A stretch of 64,000 bases of DNA, from the NCBI RefSeq assembly GCF_014636635.1, contig NZ_BMEO01000002.1, positions 124,001-188,000 of the forward strand, written 5' to 3'. Position numbers and translations under genes: made by a program. This DNA is from Marinicella pacifica. GTDB taxonomy: Bacteria; Pseudomonadota; Gammaproteobacteria; Xanthomonadales; Marinicellaceae. The notes under the pieces are model-generated. The model searched no databases. It had not been told where the DNA came from and saw only the letters and a program-made list of their open reading frames with translations. Of the stretch, positions 62,607-64,000 are shown piece by piece (positions within the stretch are counted from its first letter, which is position 1; each line of letters opens with the position of its first letter).

Positions 62607-63962
62607 TTACTCCAAAGCCAGTAAATAATTGCGGCCGTTACGATATATGTTTAGCAGCGGTGATTTTTTTTGATTCTGCATTTTCACGGTCATTTGTTTT
62701 AAAGTGCTGATGTCTTTTTTATTCACCGCCGTGATGAGGTCACCGGCACGCAGACCCAGTTCCCAGGCCGATGAACCGCGTACCACCTCATCCACCAGCA
62801 CCCCCTGATAGCGTTGTCGGTATTTGGCCGGTAGGTTGCGTAAGGTGGTGCCTTTGAGTAAAGGATGCAATTCATGACCACCCAACTCATTGCGGTCATT
62901 TTCGGTGATTTCTGTGGCGGTTTTGCGGGCTTTGTTATCCCGCAAATAATCGATGAGCACCGCCGAGTTCAGAGGCAGCAGGCCTTCAAAGTTTATAAAC
63001 TGTTGCTGGTTGTTGATTTTATCGCCATTGAGCTTGAGGATGATATCACCCGATTGCAACCCGGCCCGTTCCGCCGGTGAATCGGGATCCACAGCAGTGA
63101 CAATCACCCCGTGTTTTTGACCCACATCAAAGGCCCTGGCCAGCTGTTCGGTGATATCCTGAACACTCACGCCCAAAGAACCCCGCCGCACTTCACCGTA
63201 TTCAATCAACTGGTTCATCATGCGTTTGGCCAATGTGGATGGAATCGCAAAACCAATCCCCACATTACCACCGGAGGGTGAAAAGATGGCGGTGTTAATA
63301 CCCACCAAAGCACCATTTAAATTAATTAAGGCACCGCCTGAATTCCCGGGGTTAATTGAAGCATCGGTCTGAATAAAGTTCTGATAACCGAGGCCACTTA
63401 AACTGGTGCGCCCCAATGCACTGACAATACCGGAAGTGACCGTTTGACCCAGTCCGAAGGGATTGCCCACCGCCACCACAAAGTCACCGACTTTTAATTG
63501 GCGTGAATCGGCGAGGGTTAAAGCGGTTAAGTTATCGGCATCAATTTTAATCACTGCCACATCGGTACCGTCATCTGAGCCAATGAGTTCGGCACGGTAA
63601 GTACGGCCGTCATGCAAGGCCACCGAAATGTCGTCTGCGTCTTTGACCACATGGTGGTTGGTCAGAATATAGCCTTGTTTGGCATCCACTATCACCCCGG
63701 AACCCAGAGATTGTGACACTTGCTCCTGTGGCGCACTCGGCAAACCATAAAACCAGCGGTAAAATTCACTGCGGGAATTTCGCACATATTGCACCGATCG
63801 GGTGTTGATATTCACCACTGCCGGCGTCACACGTTCCAAAACAGGCGCCAGAGACGGTACCGGCTGATCGCCTACGGCCACGGGCAAAGCCGCTTGTGCG
63901 GTGATTGATATTGACAAAAAAACGACAAGTAGGCCGATAATATGGTGTTTTTGTTTATTCAT
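62607..63962 (-). CDS. degQ: Periplasmic serine protease DegQ/DegP (Do family)
   Basis: 451 residues with signal peptide (IIGLLVVFLSISITAQA). Trypsin-like domain with His104 (TNHHVVKDA), Asp134 (GTDVAVIKI) and Ser208 (NPGNSGGALINLNG), then two PDZ domains (from about 275 and 375). The short LA loop and length of about 450 fit DegQ better than DegP (474). Degrades misfolded periplasmic proteins. With the DegS-like protease at 19132 this gives two HtrA proteins in the window. The gene upstream is beyond the window. Confidence 0.92.
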   Translation of the reverse strand: MNKQKHHIIGLLVVFLSISITAQAALPVAVGDQPVPSLAPVLERVTPAVVNINTRSVQYVRNSRSEFYRWFYGLPSAPQEQVSQSLGSGVIVDAKQGYILTNHHVVKDADDISVALHDGRTYRAELIGSDDGTDVAVIKIDADNLTALTLADSRQLKVGDFVVAVGNPFGLGQTVTSGIVSALGRTSLSGLGYQNFIQTDASINPGNSGGALINLNGALVGINTAIFSPSGGNVGIGFAIPSTLAKRMMNQLIEYGEVRRGSLGVSVQDITEQLARAFDVGQKHGVIVTAVDPDSPAERAGLQSGDIILKLNGDKINNQQQFINFEGLLPLNSAVLIDYLRDNKARKTATEITENDRNELGGHELHPLLKGTTLRNLPAKYRQRYQGVLVDEVVRGSSAWELGLRAGDLITAVNKKDISTLKQMTVKMQNQKKSPLLNIYRNGRNYLLALE

Positions 63963-64000
63963 TTGATTTTAACGGACTTATGCAGTGTTTAAAAAGAGGT

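Overview
The window looks like chromosomal DNA of a free-living, probably marine, gammaproteobacterium. Support for this: the yifL(lptM)-dapF-yigA(DUF484)-xerC cluster, zipA next to ligA, erpA, nudC, mutM, rep, yoaA, a DegS/DegQ pair and a full atpIBEFHAGDC operon. Secreted proteins ending in Phe-x-x-Gly-Phe-Glu, beta-helix exoproteins of this style and a short BirA remind me of Marinicella-type bacteria, but the genus is an inference. Housekeeping regions have mid-range G+C; positions of about 30470-45890 are clearly richer in A+T.

Layout. 1-5280: 5' part of nusB, glyA, hemJ, then a tight forward run of a coiled-coil membrane protein, bactofilin, erpA, nudC and mutM. 5370-10130: a MASE1-PAS-GGDEF-EAL protein and rep helicase. 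10100-12110: a secreted beta-helix protein gene broken by a one-base loss in a G run and by an in-frame TAG. 12455-15110: zipA-ligA. 15096-20193 (minus strand): a small secreted protein, a patatin-like type Vd autotransporter, a MATE exporter and a DegS-like protease. 20248-24888: a 1546-residue multi-domain glycosyltransferase with a tryptophan-containing heptad coiled coil. 24981-30468: a periplasmic protein, PBP1B, a TPR protein and yoaA.

30615-45884 is an A+T-rich surface-glycan island between yoaA and polA. It has five sulfotransferase-like genes, two paralogous DGDAFP putative glycosyltransferases, further glycosyltransferase-like proteins (one DUF616), two methyltransferases, an NAD-dependent epimerase, a TIGR03032/DUF4915-type propeller protein, an LTA-synthase-like phosphotransferase and one secreted protein with its own promoter and terminator. 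I infer a sulfated and possibly phosphoglycerol-modified cell-surface glycan. No flippase, polymerase, ABC exporter, integrase or tRNA is visible in it, so export and polymerisation must be encoded elsewhere.

45969-64000: polA, a 600-base non-coding stretch made of two composite repeats with an internal 47-bp tandem array (a third copy lies inverted near 27950), the atp operon with a good sigma70 promoter, xerC, DUF484, dapF, lptM, then forward genes for a carboxylesterase, BirA, a SPOR-like protein and a GT4 glycosyltransferase, and finally msrB and degQ on the minus strand.

The most unusual items are the sulfotransferase-rich island, the heptad-repeat glycosyltransferase, the twice-broken beta-helix gene, the shared GFE C-terminal motif and the composite repeat family.
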